Positions 6,306 through 14,974 are shown, counted from the stretch's first letter. The stretch: 34,963 nucleotides of DNA from RGIG7213 sp045540335 (GCA_045540335.1 JAZQHC010000051.1:1-34963), one strand, 5' to 3'. Notes: a model not told the origin generated them from the letters alone. Program-made: numbers and translations.

Positions 6306-6908
6306 ATGAAAACTACCGTTATACTAACCTGTATTGCATTGGTAATAAGCCTATTATCTGCATCCTTTCCTGTAAATGGAGAAGTGAAAATATACGACAA
6401 CGTGGTAAGGCTGCACGTGCTTGCAAACTCAGACGAGGAAGAAGACCAGCAGTTAAAGCTTCTGGTACGAGACGCCGTTTTAGAATGTATGAACGAAAAT
6501 ATAAATAAATGCCTTTCTGTGGAAGAAGCTAAAAAAAGTGTAAACGAAAACATTGAAGCAATAACGTCTGCCGCAAAAAAGTGCATTGAAAAAAATGGAT
6601 ATAACTATAAAGTATTGGTAGAAACAGGTGTTGAAAAGTACCCAACAAGAAATTATGAAAACGTCAGCTTTCCTGCCGGAGAATATTACTCTGTAAAAGT
6701 TAAGATCGGAAAAGCCGAAGGAAAAAATTGGTGGTGTGTTCTTTTTCCGCCGCTTTGCGTAGGCGTTGCTACAGCTTCTACTGCCGAAGAAGAGCTTACC
6801 TCGGTCGGTCTTACAACGGATGAAGTTAAAATTTTGACAGAAAACGACGGCGGAGAATATGAATTGAAGTTTAAATTACTTGAATTTTTTCAAAAAACCT
6901 TCGCTTAA
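6306..6908 (+). CDS. spoIIR: Stage II sporulation protein R (SpoIIR)
   Basis: Secreted forespore signal protein, 200 residues. In Bacillus it is made under SigF, exported to the intermembrane space and activates SpoIIGA, which processes pro-SigE in the mother cell. Residues 1-26 are an export signal. The family hallmark follows: VRLHVLANSDEEEDQQLKLLVRD in the first third (about 34-56), PAGEYYSVKVKIGKAEGKNWWC in the middle, and VLFPPLCVG. The presence of this gene implies a spore-forming host. Its ribosome site AAGGAG lies 11 bases from the ATG inside the upstream hairpin. It looks monocistronic, with its own terminator after it. Confidence 0.95.
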   Translation: MKTTVILTCIALVISLLSASFPVNGEVKIYDNVVRLHVLANSDEEEDQQLKLLVRDAVLECMNENINKCLSVEEAKKSVNENIEAITSAAKKCIEKNGYNYKVLVETGVEKYPTRNYENVSFPAGEYYSVKVKIGKAEGKNWWCVLFPPLCVGVATASTAEEELTSVGLTTDEVKILTENDGGEYELKFKLLEFFQKTFA

Positions 6909-6981
6909 AAAAATCGCATCTTGCACAAAAAATATCCAAAAAATGTACTGAATAATAAACTTTTTTTCAACATAATAAACA

Positions 6982-7029
6982 AAAAATAGGGCTTTTTATA
7001 ATAGAAATTTGCCCTATTTTTTTATTTTT
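6982..7029 (+). terminator. spoIIR terminator
   Basis: An 11-bp stem (6982-6992 with 7011-7021) around an 18-base loop, followed by an uninterrupted T-rich tract. It ends spoIIR just before the promoter of the next gene. Confidence 0.85.
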
Positions 7030-7033
7030 CAAT

Positions 7034-7062
7034 TTGACAAAAGATATTTTTTAATATACAAT
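7034..7062 (+). promoter_or_regulatory. SigA promoter of the dockerin-GH3 gene
   Basis: TTGACA (7034-7039), 17-base spacer, TACAAT (7057-7062), 48 bases before the chosen start codon. It begins right after the T-run of the spoIIR terminator. Confidence 0.8.
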
Positions 7063-7110
7063 AATATCGGTTTTTGCAGTTATTATAAAACGTATATCAA
7101 GGGGAACAAA

Positions 7111-10100
7111 ATGAAAAAACACAAATCTTCCTTAAAAGCCATCGGAATTTTCATGGCAATTATATTGGCAGTAAGCGCAATATACTTTCCCGCTATGAAA
7201 ACCTCTGCCGAGATTACCGCCGTCAAATGCGATATTAACGGTGACGGAATTGTAAGTGCAAAGGACATAATAAGAATAAACAAATACTTGAAGAAGCCGG
7301 CGTTATACGAATATTCGGAAAATGCCGACGTTAACGGTGACGGAACGATCTCCGAAGCTGATCTAAATGCAATTTTTTCTTTTTTAGGTGAAAAAAATTT
7401 ATCTTTGCCGATAAATATGACGTTACATAAATCTGTGATTGATGGTAACAAGTATTCACTTTATCTTTCATTTAAAGACAACTTTAACGGAAATTTAAGT
7501 TTAAATTTCAAATACGGCAACACCACTAAAAATATATCAAGACACATCTATGCAAAAGCAGACGAGGAATGCGCTGTATCTTATTCAGGCATACCGTTTT
7601 TATCAAATAGTTACACGCTTGAAGTAACTGCATCAAATCCCGATTATTCCGACAACGTATCAGTATCTTACGTTAACGGTGCACCGCAGTTATCAAAAGA
7701 AACTGTAAAAATGGTAGTTTCCGCAATGACAACACATGAAAAGGCCTCTTTGATAGTTTTACTTAGTGCTTCAAATGCCGTTGCAGGGCAAACTTATTCT
7801 TTGTCGCGTTACGGTATCCCATCTGCACAGTTTGCAGATGGCCCGGCCGGGCTTCGACTTGGAAATTCTACAATATCGTACCCATCAGGAACTACTTTAG
7901 CATCTACATGGAACAGTGAAACTGTTCGAAAAGTAACCGCATACATCGGCGACGACTGCCGCAATTACGGCATTGATACACTTCTTGCCCCGGGTATGAA
8001 TATACAAAAGAATGTACTTAACGGAAGAAACTTCGAATATTTTTCAGAAGACCCTCTCCTTACGGGCATAATGGCAGCGAATTACACACTTGGAGTACAA
8101 TCAACGAACGTCGGTGTTGCACTTAAACACTACGCTGCAAACAACCAGGAAACCGAAAGAATGTGGGCTTCCTCTGAATTAACTGAACGCGCATTGCGAG
8201 AGATATATCTTCGAGGGTTCGGTTATGCCGTCAGACTTGCTGACCCTTACAGCGTAATGACTTCTTACAATAAGATACAAGATACGTTTTCTGCCGAAAA
8301 CAAAGGTATAATCGACGTTTTGCGCGGCGAGTTCGGTTTTAACGGCATGGTTATGACCGACTGGGGTACGATAATAGACCGTGTTAAAATGCTTAACGCA
8401 GGTAACGATTTATATTGCGGCGGATATCATATAGCAAACGATATAATACAAGCATTGTTAAACGGTTTGAATGACGGCACACTTGAATTATCACAGCTTG
8501 AATTGTGTTGTGAAAATATTCTGAATTACGTGGCTAAATCAAACGCTATGAGCAACGCAAGTTCCCCGAATTCTATTCAAAACAAATCTGCAAAATTACA
8601 AGCAGCAAGGCAAGCAGCAGCTGAAGGAACTGTATTGCTTAAAAACGATGGCAATACACTTCCGCTTTCAAAATCAAAGGTTGCTTTATTTGGAAACGCT
8701 TCGTACATTACCGAATACAGCGGCTATGGCTCGGGCCGTGCAGTTGCCAGTGACGTTGTTAATATAAACGAAGGTCTTACCAACGCAGGGTACACGCTTT
8801 ATTCTACCGTATCTTCTATGTACAAAAGCTGCTCTCAGCATTCGATAGATTCTGCGGATACGGCTAACCCGCAAAATGATACGTACGAAATATCAATTTC
8901 TTCATCAACTGCAAAATCTGCCGCAAAATCTGCAGATTGTGCTATATTTACCGTATCAAGATTAAGCGTTGAAGGGTTAGACCACGTTAACAGAGCCGGA
9001 GATTTTTGCCTTAATTCAAGAGAGTTGCAAGCAATAGAAAATATCTCTTCTGCATTTCACGCAAGAAATAAAAAGTTTATCGTTATTATAAACACAGGTA
9101 ACCCCATAGAAGTTGCTTCATGGGCACACCTCGCAGACGCAATTATTTACGTGGGTCTTGCAGGCGAGCAGATAGGAAACGCCGTTGCAGACGTTATCAG
9201 CGGTGCTATAACTCCTTCAGGCAAATTAACCGCAACATGGCCCATAAAGTTCAGCGATACACCTTATGCAGAATATTTCCCCGGTGATTACACCAGCGTT
9301 GTTTACAACGACGATATATATGTCGGTTACCGTTATTACTCTACATTTGATGTAGATGTTATGTACGAATTCGGCTATGGCCTTTCTTACACAACGTTTG
9401 AATATTCTGATTTCAAAATTGAAAAATCAGATGATAATTATATTTTATCCGTTGACATCAAAAATATCGGTAGCGTTGCGGGAAGCGAAGTAGTGCAGTT
9501 TTACGTAACGAAGCCCGATAGCAAAAATGAACATCCTGCAATGCAGCTTGTTGGATTTGGTAAAACTGCTTCACTTGCGCCAAACCAAACACAGACTATT
9601 ACAGCCACCGTAACAGCGGAAGAACTTAAAACATATTCAACAGATGATTCTCTTTGGTTTATAGAAAAAGGCGAATATAAATTCCACGTTGGTGCATCCG
9701 TTGAAAAAATAAATTTTTCTGGCACAGTGACGATTGAAAACGAAACAACCGTTTTTGATACAGAAAATATCCTTAAAGACACAAGCGCGATTGCGATTAT
9801 TACTAAAGACAGACCTTCTTTTGAATTTAACAGTTCAAAAAATATAGCTCTAAACAAATCTGCCGCTGTATCGTTTGCGGAAAGCGGATATCCGGCTAGC
9901 CATTTAACAGACGGAAATCTTTCAACAAGATGGAGTGCAGTAGGTTCTACCACTGATACGTTCTGGGTAACGGTAGATCTTGGCAGTGTACAACATATTA
10001 AAGAAACCATAATTTTGTGGCAGGCAAATACGTTTGGCGAATTTTCCGTTTTAGTTTCTACCGATAACAAGAATTGGGAAAAGATAGGCTCGTTTAATCA

Positions 10101-10206
10101 CGCGCAGGCAAACCTTATAACCATAGATAAGGACGTGCGCTATGTAAACGTTCAAGGTGAAAATGACGGATACTTCTCGATTTATGAAATAGGTATTTAC
10201 AAGTAA
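7111..10206 (+). CDS. Secreted dockerin-bearing GH3 glycoside hydrolase
   Basis: About 1031 residues. Start at 7111, after AAGGGGA; the frame extends upstream but the promoter lies there. Order: signal peptide (1-33); type I dockerin with two calcium loops (DINGDGIVSAKD from 41, DVNGDGTISEAD from 73); a beta-rich linker domain (100-190); GH3 catalytic barrel with KHYAANNQETER (339-350) and nucleophile D417 in GMVMTDWG; GH3 C-terminal sandwich; a fibronectin III-like domain (VAGSEVVQFYV); and a C-terminal F5/8 type C (CBM32-like) domain, ALNKSA...LTDGNLSTRWS. GH3 enzymes remove terminal beta-glucosyl, xylosyl or similar sugars; the substrate cannot be set from sequence. The dockerin implies docking on a cohesin scaffold encoded elsewhere. 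A near-duplicate body recurs at 27224-31093 with different N-terminal modules. Confidence 0.93.
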   Translation: MKKHKSSLKAIGIFMAIILAVSAIYFPAMKTSAEITAVKCDINGDGIVSAKDIIRINKYLKKPALYEYSENADVNGDGTISEADLNAIFSFLGEKNLSLPINMTLHKSVIDGNKYSLYLSFKDNFNGNLSLNFKYGNTTKNISRHIYAKADEECAVSYSGIPFLSNSYTLEVTASNPDYSDNVSVSYVNGAPQLSKETVKMVVSAMTTHEKASLIVLLSASNAVAGQTYSLSRYGIPSAQFADGPAGLRLGNSTISYPSGTTLASTWNSETVRKVTAYIGDDCRNYGIDTLLAPGMNIQKNVLNGRNFEYFSEDPLLTGIMAANYTLGVQSTNVGVALKHYAANNQETERMWASSELTERALREIYLRGFGYAVRLADPYSVMTSYNKIQDTFSAENKGIIDVLRGEFGFNGMVMTDWGTIIDRVKMLNAGNDLYCGGYHIANDIIQALLNGLNDGTLELSQLELCCENILNYVAKSNAMSNASSPNSIQNKSAKLQAARQAAAEGTVLLKNDGNTLPLSKSKVALFGNASYITEYSGYGSGRAVASDVVNINEGLTNAGYTLYSTVSSMYKSCSQHSIDSADTANPQNDTYEISISSSTAKSAAKSADCAIFTVSRLSVEGLDHVNRAGDFCLNSRELQAIENISSAFHARNKKFIVIINTGNPIEVASWAHLADAIIYVGLAGEQIGNAVADVISGAITPSGKLTATWPIKFSDTPYAEYFPGDYTSVVYNDDIYVGYRYYSTFDVDVMYEFGYGLSYTTFEYSDFKIEKSDDNYILSVDIKNIGSVAGSEVVQFYVTKPDSKNEHPAMQLVGFGKTASLAPNQTQTITATVTAEELKTYSTDDSLWFIEKGEYKFHVGASVEKINFSGTVTIENETTVFDTENILKDTSAIAIITKDRPSFEFNSSKNIALNKSAAVSFAESGYPASHLTDGNLSTRWSAVGSTTDTFWVTVDLGSVQHIKETIILWQANTFGEFSVLVSTDNKNWEKIGSFNHAQANLITIDKDVRYVNVQGENDGYFSIYEIGIYK

Positions 10207-10214
10207 AATATAAT

Positions 10215-10254
10215 AAAAAACACTTGCTTTTCTTTTGAATTGCAAGTGTTTTTT
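10215..10254 (+). terminator. Terminator of the dockerin-GH3 gene
   Basis: A 13-bp perfect stem (10215-10227 with 10242-10254) ending in six Ts, nine bases after the stop codon. The A-run on the other arm also makes it usable from the minus strand. Confidence 0.85.
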
Positions 10255-10273
10255 CATAATGCCTTAATCGTTA

Positions 10274-10304
10274 AAAACGCCCGACTTTTGCAGTCGGGCG
10301 TTTT
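10274..10304 (-). terminator. Terminator of the first NlpC-like dockerin gene
   Basis: A 13-bp perfect GC-rich stem (10274-10286 with 10292-10304) with loop TTTGC and A/T-run arms on both sides. It lies 13 bases beyond the stop of the converging minus-strand gene, so it probably serves both directions with the hairpin at 10215-10254. Confidence 0.85.
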
Positions 10305-10316
10305 ATAAATTTTATA

Positions 10317-11774
10317 TCAACCTTGTTTAATAACGGTATCCAAAGTAGTTACAGTAGCATTATTTGCCCACACCTTGAAGAATCCCGTATGATTAAGGTC
10401 TGTAATTCCCGCATAGAGGAACTTACCGACACAGTCCCTTATTACTATATGTTCGTAATTCGGATCAAGCTTGATCGAACATATCAAAAACCGTGTTCCA
10501 TCACCCGGATACATATAATATTTAATAACGTCACCCGAATCGACTACCGTAATACGCCGCCCGACAGAGAAAGACACGGGAAGCGGAATAGAAATCAGCG
10601 ATTCTTTCCAGTTTCCGCCGAACACACCGCTGACCCTGGAATTTCCGCATCCTAAGCCCGTATATAGCCGTGCGAATCCCGTTTGGCTGAACGCCAGCCA
10701 AATACCGCCTGAAGCCGTTGGATTATGCGTAGCGGAAGGAAGACGAACACCTACGAATGCACCGTTGTAATCTGCTGTATTCGAGGCAGAAGAAGTAAGA
10801 CTTGTATGGAATTCGTATTGTTTAAATGCGTAGGGATTGTAATGGAAATCAAACGTTCTCGTTCCCACTGCGTTTGCGTATGTAACAACATCTACCGCGT
10901 TAGGATTAGGCTCTGCCGCTTCAAGAGGAACCTCGTTATAAAGTTCTTTAATAGAGCTGTCAGGCAGACCTGCGGGGTTTGGCCTCATCGCGTACATGAA
11001 TGAAGAGTTTATCGGTTCAACGAAAGGTTCGCTTGAGTTATCAACGTAAGAAAACGCACCGATACGCCTTATTCTTTCAACAGAACCATGGTCGTATCTT
11101 AAATTAGTACCTGCACATATAAATTCGTGCCCGGGTATAAAGACGATATCGCCCCTTCTTACTTGGTTAACATCGGTTATTTTTGTAAAATTCCAATAAT
11201 TTGTGTACATGTATTCTTCTATCTGACCATGGTAATAGCGTTGGTTAACGTATCCCACGCGGTAAAGAACCCAGCAAACAAGTCTGTTACAAGCCGTAAG
11301 CCTTTCATCCCTATAATGATAGTTATTTATATTAAGATCGGGATAATTTATAGCGGGGTTAACTACCGCATCGCCGTAAGAAAAGTTATTGTAGTTGCAG
11401 AAATCCGTAACGTTTCTTGTTTCTTGAATTATTCTTTCAACAAGCTCTTCATACGTAGGGCGGCGGTAAGAAGCAGTGTCGTAAGTTCTTCCAAAATATG
11501 TTTTCATCATATTTACGTCTGCATATGAAATAATACCGTCGTCGTTAGCATCGACAGAGCTGGAATACGGATACTTTGCAGGATTTTTGATATATTTCAG
11601 TACCCTTACAATGTCCTTCGTATTGATCAGCCCGTCTTTGTTTGCATCGCAGCTGCGAAGCGTAAGCTCGATCGATGCATCTGTTTTTAATGCCGTGGGG
11701 ATATATATCGCGCCAAGCATCAATGTAAAAGCCAAGCACAGCCCCATAACTTTAAACAATAAACCGTGTTTCAA
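10317..11774 (-). CDS. Secreted dockerin / NlpC-P60-like / lectin-like protein 1
   Basis: About 485 residues. A TTG start at 11774 is chosen because GGGAGG lies seven bases upstream and no in-frame ATG fits. Order: signal peptide (1-33); type I dockerin with calcium loops DANKDGLINTKD (43-54) and DANDDGIISYAD (75-86); a domain at about 105-265 resembling NlpC/P60 cysteine peptidases, with C162 at a helix start (ACNRLVCWVLYRVGY), RRGDIVF (206-212), H216 (GHEFICAG) and RYDHGS; and a C-terminal beta-rich domain (about 295-485) like concanavalin A/LamG lectin folds (GGIWLAF, GTRFLICSI). The inferred role is cleavage of peptide or amide bonds in a wall or glycan substrate; the family assignment is by pattern only. 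Closest relative: the next gene. Confidence 0.75.
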   Translation of the reverse strand: MKHGLLFKVMGLCLAFTLMLGAIYIPTALKTDASIELTLRSCDANKDGLINTKDIVRVLKYIKNPAKYPYSSSVDANDDGIISYADVNMMKTYFGRTYDTASYRRPTYEELVERIIQETRNVTDFCNYNNFSYGDAVVNPAINYPDLNINNYHYRDERLTACNRLVCWVLYRVGYVNQRYYHGQIEEYMYTNYWNFTKITDVNQVRRGDIVFIPGHEFICAGTNLRYDHGSVERIRRIGAFSYVDNSSEPFVEPINSSFMYAMRPNPAGLPDSSIKELYNEVPLEAAEPNPNAVDVVTYANAVGTRTFDFHYNPYAFKQYEFHTSLTSSASNTADYNGAFVGVRLPSATHNPTASGGIWLAFSQTGFARLYTGLGCGNSRVSGVFGGNWKESLISIPLPVSFSVGRRITVVDSGDVIKYYMYPGDGTRFLICSIKLDPNYEHIVIRDCVGKFLYAGITDLNHTGFFKVWANNATVTTLDTVIKQG

Positions 11775-11811
11775 ATCATTACCTCCCAATGATTGATTAA
11801 ATACTGCTATA

Positions 11812-11840
11812 ATATTATATTATTTTGTAACTTTTGTCAA
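11812..11840 (-). promoter_or_regulatory. Promoter of NlpC-like dockerin gene 1
   Basis: TTGACA (complement of 11835-11840) is followed by AT-rich sequence with overlapping -10 choices: TATAAT at 15-base spacing (11814-11819) or TAATAT at 17 (11812-11817). The -35 is exact; the -10 choice is open. Confidence 0.65.
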
Positions 11841-11865
11841 GTAAGAAAATATATTTAAAGTATTA

Positions 11866-11910
11866 ACTGTGAAAAATCACTAAAGCGCAAAATATTATAT
11901 TGTGCAAAAA
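11866..11910 (-). promoter_or_regulatory. Conserved upstream box pair, gene 1
   Basis: Two elements, ACTGTGAAAAA (11866-11876) and ATTGTGCAAAAA (11899-11910), read on the plus strand. They lie 26 and 59 bases upstream of the -35 box. The same two words recur at exactly the same two distances before the second paralogue, while the sequence between them has diverged. Confidence 0.5.
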
Positions 11911-11914
11911 AACG

Positions 11915-11955
11915 AAAAACCAAATCGGAAAAGAAATTTCCGATTTGGTTTTTTT
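11915..11955 (-). terminator. Terminator of the second NlpC-like dockerin gene
   Basis: A 17-bp perfect stem (11915-11931 with 11937-11953) with loop AGAAA and A/T runs on both outer sides, 12 bases beyond the stop of the minus-strand gene. It separates the two paralogues into independent transcription units. Confidence 0.88.
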
Positions 11956-11966
11956 ATTATATTAAA

Positions 11967-13409
11967 CTATACCTTTTTGATTGAAATATTCGTTGATGTT
12001 ACACTTGCGTAGTGTGTCCACAGTCCGAAGTATCCCGAATCGTTAAGTGCCGTCAATCCTGCGTAGATCATCTTACCGTCAACGTTTCTTATACATATCT
12101 GATCATATACCGTGTCAACCCTTATAGAGCATATCAAGAATTTCGTTCCATCTCCCGGATATACATAATACTTGATAATATCGCCCGAATCGACTACTAC
12201 CAATTTCTGTGCCGTAGCAAACGTTTTAGGCAATTGGATTTGCGTCAGATATTCCCACCATTGTGTACCGTTATAGTTCGGACCGCAGCCAACGCCTGTA
12301 AACAGTGCCGCGAAAGCGGAGTTGCTGAACGAGAACCAAATACCGCCTGAACCTGTGGGTGCGTGTGAAGCAGAAGGCAAACGAACACCAACGAATGCAC
12401 CGTTTTTAGCTTCTACAGACGAGGTGGAAGTGGAAGAAAGTGTCAAATGCAATTCGTACTGCTGTGTAGAATACGGATAATAGTGGTAATTGAACGTTCT
12501 GTTACCCGTTCCGTTTGCGTAGGTTGCTACGGTAGTTGCAGAAGCAGAAGGTTCTGCAACTTTTGAGGGCACAGAATCATATATTTCTTCAATAGAAATA
12601 TCGGGCAAACCGGCAGGATTAGGACGCATAGCGTACATGAACGAGGAGTTTATTGCTTCACTGAACGGTTCGTTCGTGTTTTCTACATATGCATAACCGT
12701 CTATACGGCGAATTCTTTCGGTAGAACCGTGGTCGTAACGAAGGTTTGTACCGGCACAAAGGAATTCGTGACCGGGAATATAAACGATATCGCCGCGTCT
12801 TACTTGATTTATATCTGTAATTTTCGTGAAGCCGTATTTCGATTGAAGTGTTTCAGAAGGAAGGCCGCCGTGGAAATATACCTGATCTGTATATCCTGCG
12901 CGATACAGCACCCAAGAAACAAATCTGTTACAGCTTGACACGGTTTCGTCGGGGTTTATAGCACCTGCAACCGTACCGTCTCTGAAGTTAACAGCAGGGT
13001 TAATAAAGCTGTCACCGTATGTAAAATTGTTGTAGTTACAGAAATCCGTTACCCATTTTGCTTCTTGAATTATCTTGTCAACAAGTGCTTCATAGGTAGG
13101 TCTTACATACACATTTACGTCGTACGTTTCACCCATAAAGGATTTCATTGCGGTAATATCGGTTCTGGAAATAGAGCCGTCACCGTTAACGTCGATTTTG
13201 GAATCATAAGGATACGTAGCAGGGTCTTTGATATACTTCAGTATTCTTATGATGTCTTTCGTATTTATGATACCGTCTTTATTAACATCGCTTTCACGTA
13301 TGGTTGCGGCATCAGCGTTCATCATCGCCTGCGGTATGTACATAGCACCGAGAATAAGTGCCATAGACAAGCAGAATCCGACGATTTTAAACATCGTTTT
13401 GCTTTTCAA
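11967..13409 (-). CDS. Secreted dockerin / NlpC-P60-like / lectin-like protein 2
   Basis: 480 residues from a TTG start with GGAGGG seven bases upstream, like its neighbour. Order: signal peptide (1-34); dockerin with calcium loops DVNKDGIINTKD (41-52) and DVNGDGSISRTD (73-84); NlpC/P60-like region with C160 (SSCNRFVSWVLYRAGY), RRGDIVY and H214 (GHEFLCAG), then RYDHGSTERIRRI; and a C-terminal lectin-like domain (GSGGIWFSFS, GTKFLICSIRVD). It matches the previous gene along its full length and clearly arose by tandem duplication. Each copy keeps its own promoter and terminator, so they can be expressed separately. No cohesin gene is nearby. Function beyond a dockerin-borne, probably hydrolytic, sugar-binding protein is inference. 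Confidence 0.75.
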   Translation of the reverse strand: MKSKTMFKIVGFCLSMALILGAMYIPQAMMNADAATIRESDVNKDGIINTKDIIRILKYIKDPATYPYDSKIDVNGDGSISRTDITAMKSFMGETYDVNVYVRPTYEALVDKIIQEAKWVTDFCNYNNFTYGDSFINPAVNFRDGTVAGAINPDETVSSCNRFVSWVLYRAGYTDQVYFHGGLPSETLQSKYGFTKITDINQVRRGDIVYIPGHEFLCAGTNLRYDHGSTERIRRIDGYAYVENTNEPFSEAINSSFMYAMRPNPAGLPDISIEEIYDSVPSKVAEPSASATTVATYANGTGNRTFNYHYYPYSTQQYELHLTLSSTSTSSVEAKNGAFVGVRLPSASHAPTGSGGIWFSFSNSAFAALFTGVGCGPNYNGTQWWEYLTQIQLPKTFATAQKLVVVDSGDIIKYYVYPGDGTKFLICSIRVDTVYDQICIRNVDGKMIYAGLTALNDSGYFGLWTHYASVTSTNISIKKV

Positions 13410-13448
13410 GTAATGTCCCTCCTGAAAGAAAATATATTATCATCCATG

Positions 13449-13477
13449 ATTTTATATTATTTTGTTCAGTTTGTCAA
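13449..13477 (-). promoter_or_regulatory. Promoter of NlpC-like dockerin gene 2
   Basis: On the minus strand: TTGACA (complement of 13472-13477), 17-base spacer, TAAAAT (complement of 13449-13454), 40 bases before the TTG start. Confidence 0.8.
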
Positions 13478-13502
13478 GAGAAAAAACGACATGTGCATAA
13501 TT

Positions 13503-13547
13503 ACTGTGAAAAACAAACAAATTTTTTCTTTCACTATTGTGCAAAAA
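13503..13547 (-). promoter_or_regulatory. Conserved upstream box pair, gene 2
   Basis: ACTGTGAAAAA (13503-13513) and ATTGTGCAAAAA (13536-13547), read on the plus strand, at 26 and 59 bases upstream of the -35. These are the same positions as before gene 1. The first paralogue has AT-rich filler between them, but it is unlike the filler here. Confidence 0.5.
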
Positions 13548-13608
13548 TACATTGAAAAAAATATTTTTATCATATTTCCGTGCGAATTTCGACTAAAATA
13601 CAATTATC

Positions 13609-13637
13609 AAAAAAAGGCTTCAATAAAGAAGCCTTTT
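13609..13637 (-). terminator. Terminator of the lipoprotein paralogue
   Basis: AAAAGGCTTC (13612-13621) pairs with GAAGCCTTTT (13628-13637) around AATAAA. On the minus strand the stem is followed by a seven-T run, 33 bases after the stop codon. Confidence 0.82.
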
Positions 13638-13669
13638 AGTGTATTGCATTGCCGATATTTGATAATTTA

Positions 13670-14974
13670 TCAGTTGATCTTAACGCCTTTCATGGAAATA
13701 TCCGTGCAATTCATATCAGATCCAAATGTCCATACCTTGAAGAAGCCCGTAGATTCGATATTGATAGGATTGTAATATATCAATTCGTTGTTCATATCGT
13801 ACACCGCAATTTGGTCGTATTCGTCACATACGTTTACGGTGCAGAACAAAACTTGTTCGCCTGCAGAGGTTTCCATATAGAATTTAATCGTATCTTCAGT
13901 ATCGACTACCGTGAATTTGTGGGGCGTATCAGTTTTTTCAGGCAATTTCATCGTAGCGCGGCGGGAAGACAGGCACAAGTTTGCCGTATCAGAACCGTCA
14001 AGTCCTATCCAAATACCGCCCGTATAAGTAGAGGCAGAAGGTGTATCACGCCTTGTAGGAATACGAGCACCTATGTACGTACCGGTCCATGCCGTGGTAT
14101 CAGTGGACGATGGCTTCGTTTGAATATTGCAATGGAATTCGTAAGAGGAGTATCCCTCTGACACCGTATATTGGTTATTTACCGTAAAGGTATTATCTGC
14201 ATCTGCCTCTTTTGCCAATTCAACAGCATTTTCGGAAATAGATGCAACGGTAGTTTCGGGAATTTCATACAGTTTATCCATTATGTAAGGATTGGGCATA
14301 AATTTTGCAGTAGGCCTCCAAGCGAAGCAGAAACCAAGAATCGGTTCTTTAAATGGCTGTTTACCTTTTTTACCGCTTATTCTTTCAATAGAGCCTGCGT
14401 CATAACGCAAATTATCGCCTGCGCAGATGAATATATGTGTAGGAGAACCGTTTTTGTCAGGGAATACGCTTACAAGGTCGCCTTTTTTAACCTCGCGCAA
14501 GGAATTTATACGGGTAAAGCCATGTTCTTCTGCGTACTTATCAAAGTCGGAAATTCCGTAAAGCCACGTTTGATCAGTAAAGCCTGCCTTATACAAAACC
14601 CAGTGAACAAGCCTGTCGCAGGCAAGTATTCTTTCGCCCGGGTCAACAGCTTTGGTAACATCAAACTCACGCCAGTTTACACCCGGATTAAAGTGCGCAT
14701 TGCCGTATATAAAGTTTTTCTCTCTTATAAAATCGGTTATTGTCTGCGCTTCCTGCATCATCACTTCAACCAATTCTTCATCTGACATTGGCTTCCATGT
14801 GTCCGCAGGATCGGTTTCATCTGTTTTTGTTTCTTCTGTGCTGTCTGCGGGGGTTTCAACAGCAGTGCCGCTATCCGCAGCAGTCGTGTCGTTCGTATTG
14901 CCATTTGTACAGGATGCAAGCATCAATGCAAGTGCAAGACAAATGACTCTACTGAAAAATACGTTTTTTTTCAT
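13670..14974 (-). CDS. Lipoprotein paralogue of the NlpC-P60-like / lectin-like proteins
   Basis: 434 residues. A lipoprotein signal with lipobox LASC (C22) is followed by a Ser/Thr/Glu/Asp-rich spacer (23-60), so the protein is anchored to the outer face of the membrane. It has no dockerin. Residues about 62-215 carry the NlpC/P60-like pattern: C119 (LACDRLVHWVLYKAGF), KKGDLVSV (163-170), H180 (THIFICAG) and RYDAGSIERI. The C-terminal lectin-like domain includes GGIWIGLD and VLFCTVNV. It is the most diverged of the three neighbours. The three together look like one catalytic/binding unit delivered either by dockerin to a scaffold or by lipid to the cell surface. ATG start with a weak AAAGGG site. 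Confidence 0.75.
   Translation of the reverse strand: MKKNVFFSRVICLALALMLASCTNGNTNDTTAADSGTAVETPADSTEETKTDETDPADTWKPMSDEELVEVMMQEAQTITDFIREKNFIYGNAHFNPGVNWREFDVTKAVDPGERILACDRLVHWVLYKAGFTDQTWLYGISDFDKYAEEHGFTRINSLREVKKGDLVSVFPDKNGSPTHIFICAGDNLRYDAGSIERISGKKGKQPFKEPILGFCFAWRPTAKFMPNPYIMDKLYEIPETTVASISENAVELAKEADADNTFTVNNQYTVSEGYSSYEFHCNIQTKPSSTDTTAWTGTYIGARIPTRRDTPSASTYTGGIWIGLDGSDTANLCLSSRRATMKLPEKTDTPHKFTVVDTEDTIKFYMETSAGEQVLFCTVNVCDEYDQIAVYDMNNELIYYNPINIESTGFFKVWTFGSDMNCTDISMKGVKIN

Noticed and set aside
13065..13775. Long plus-strand frame opposite the second dockerin gene and its upstream region
   Set aside because: It is antisense to a gene with clear dockerin motifs and crosses a promoter and a terminator; the product has no recognisable features.
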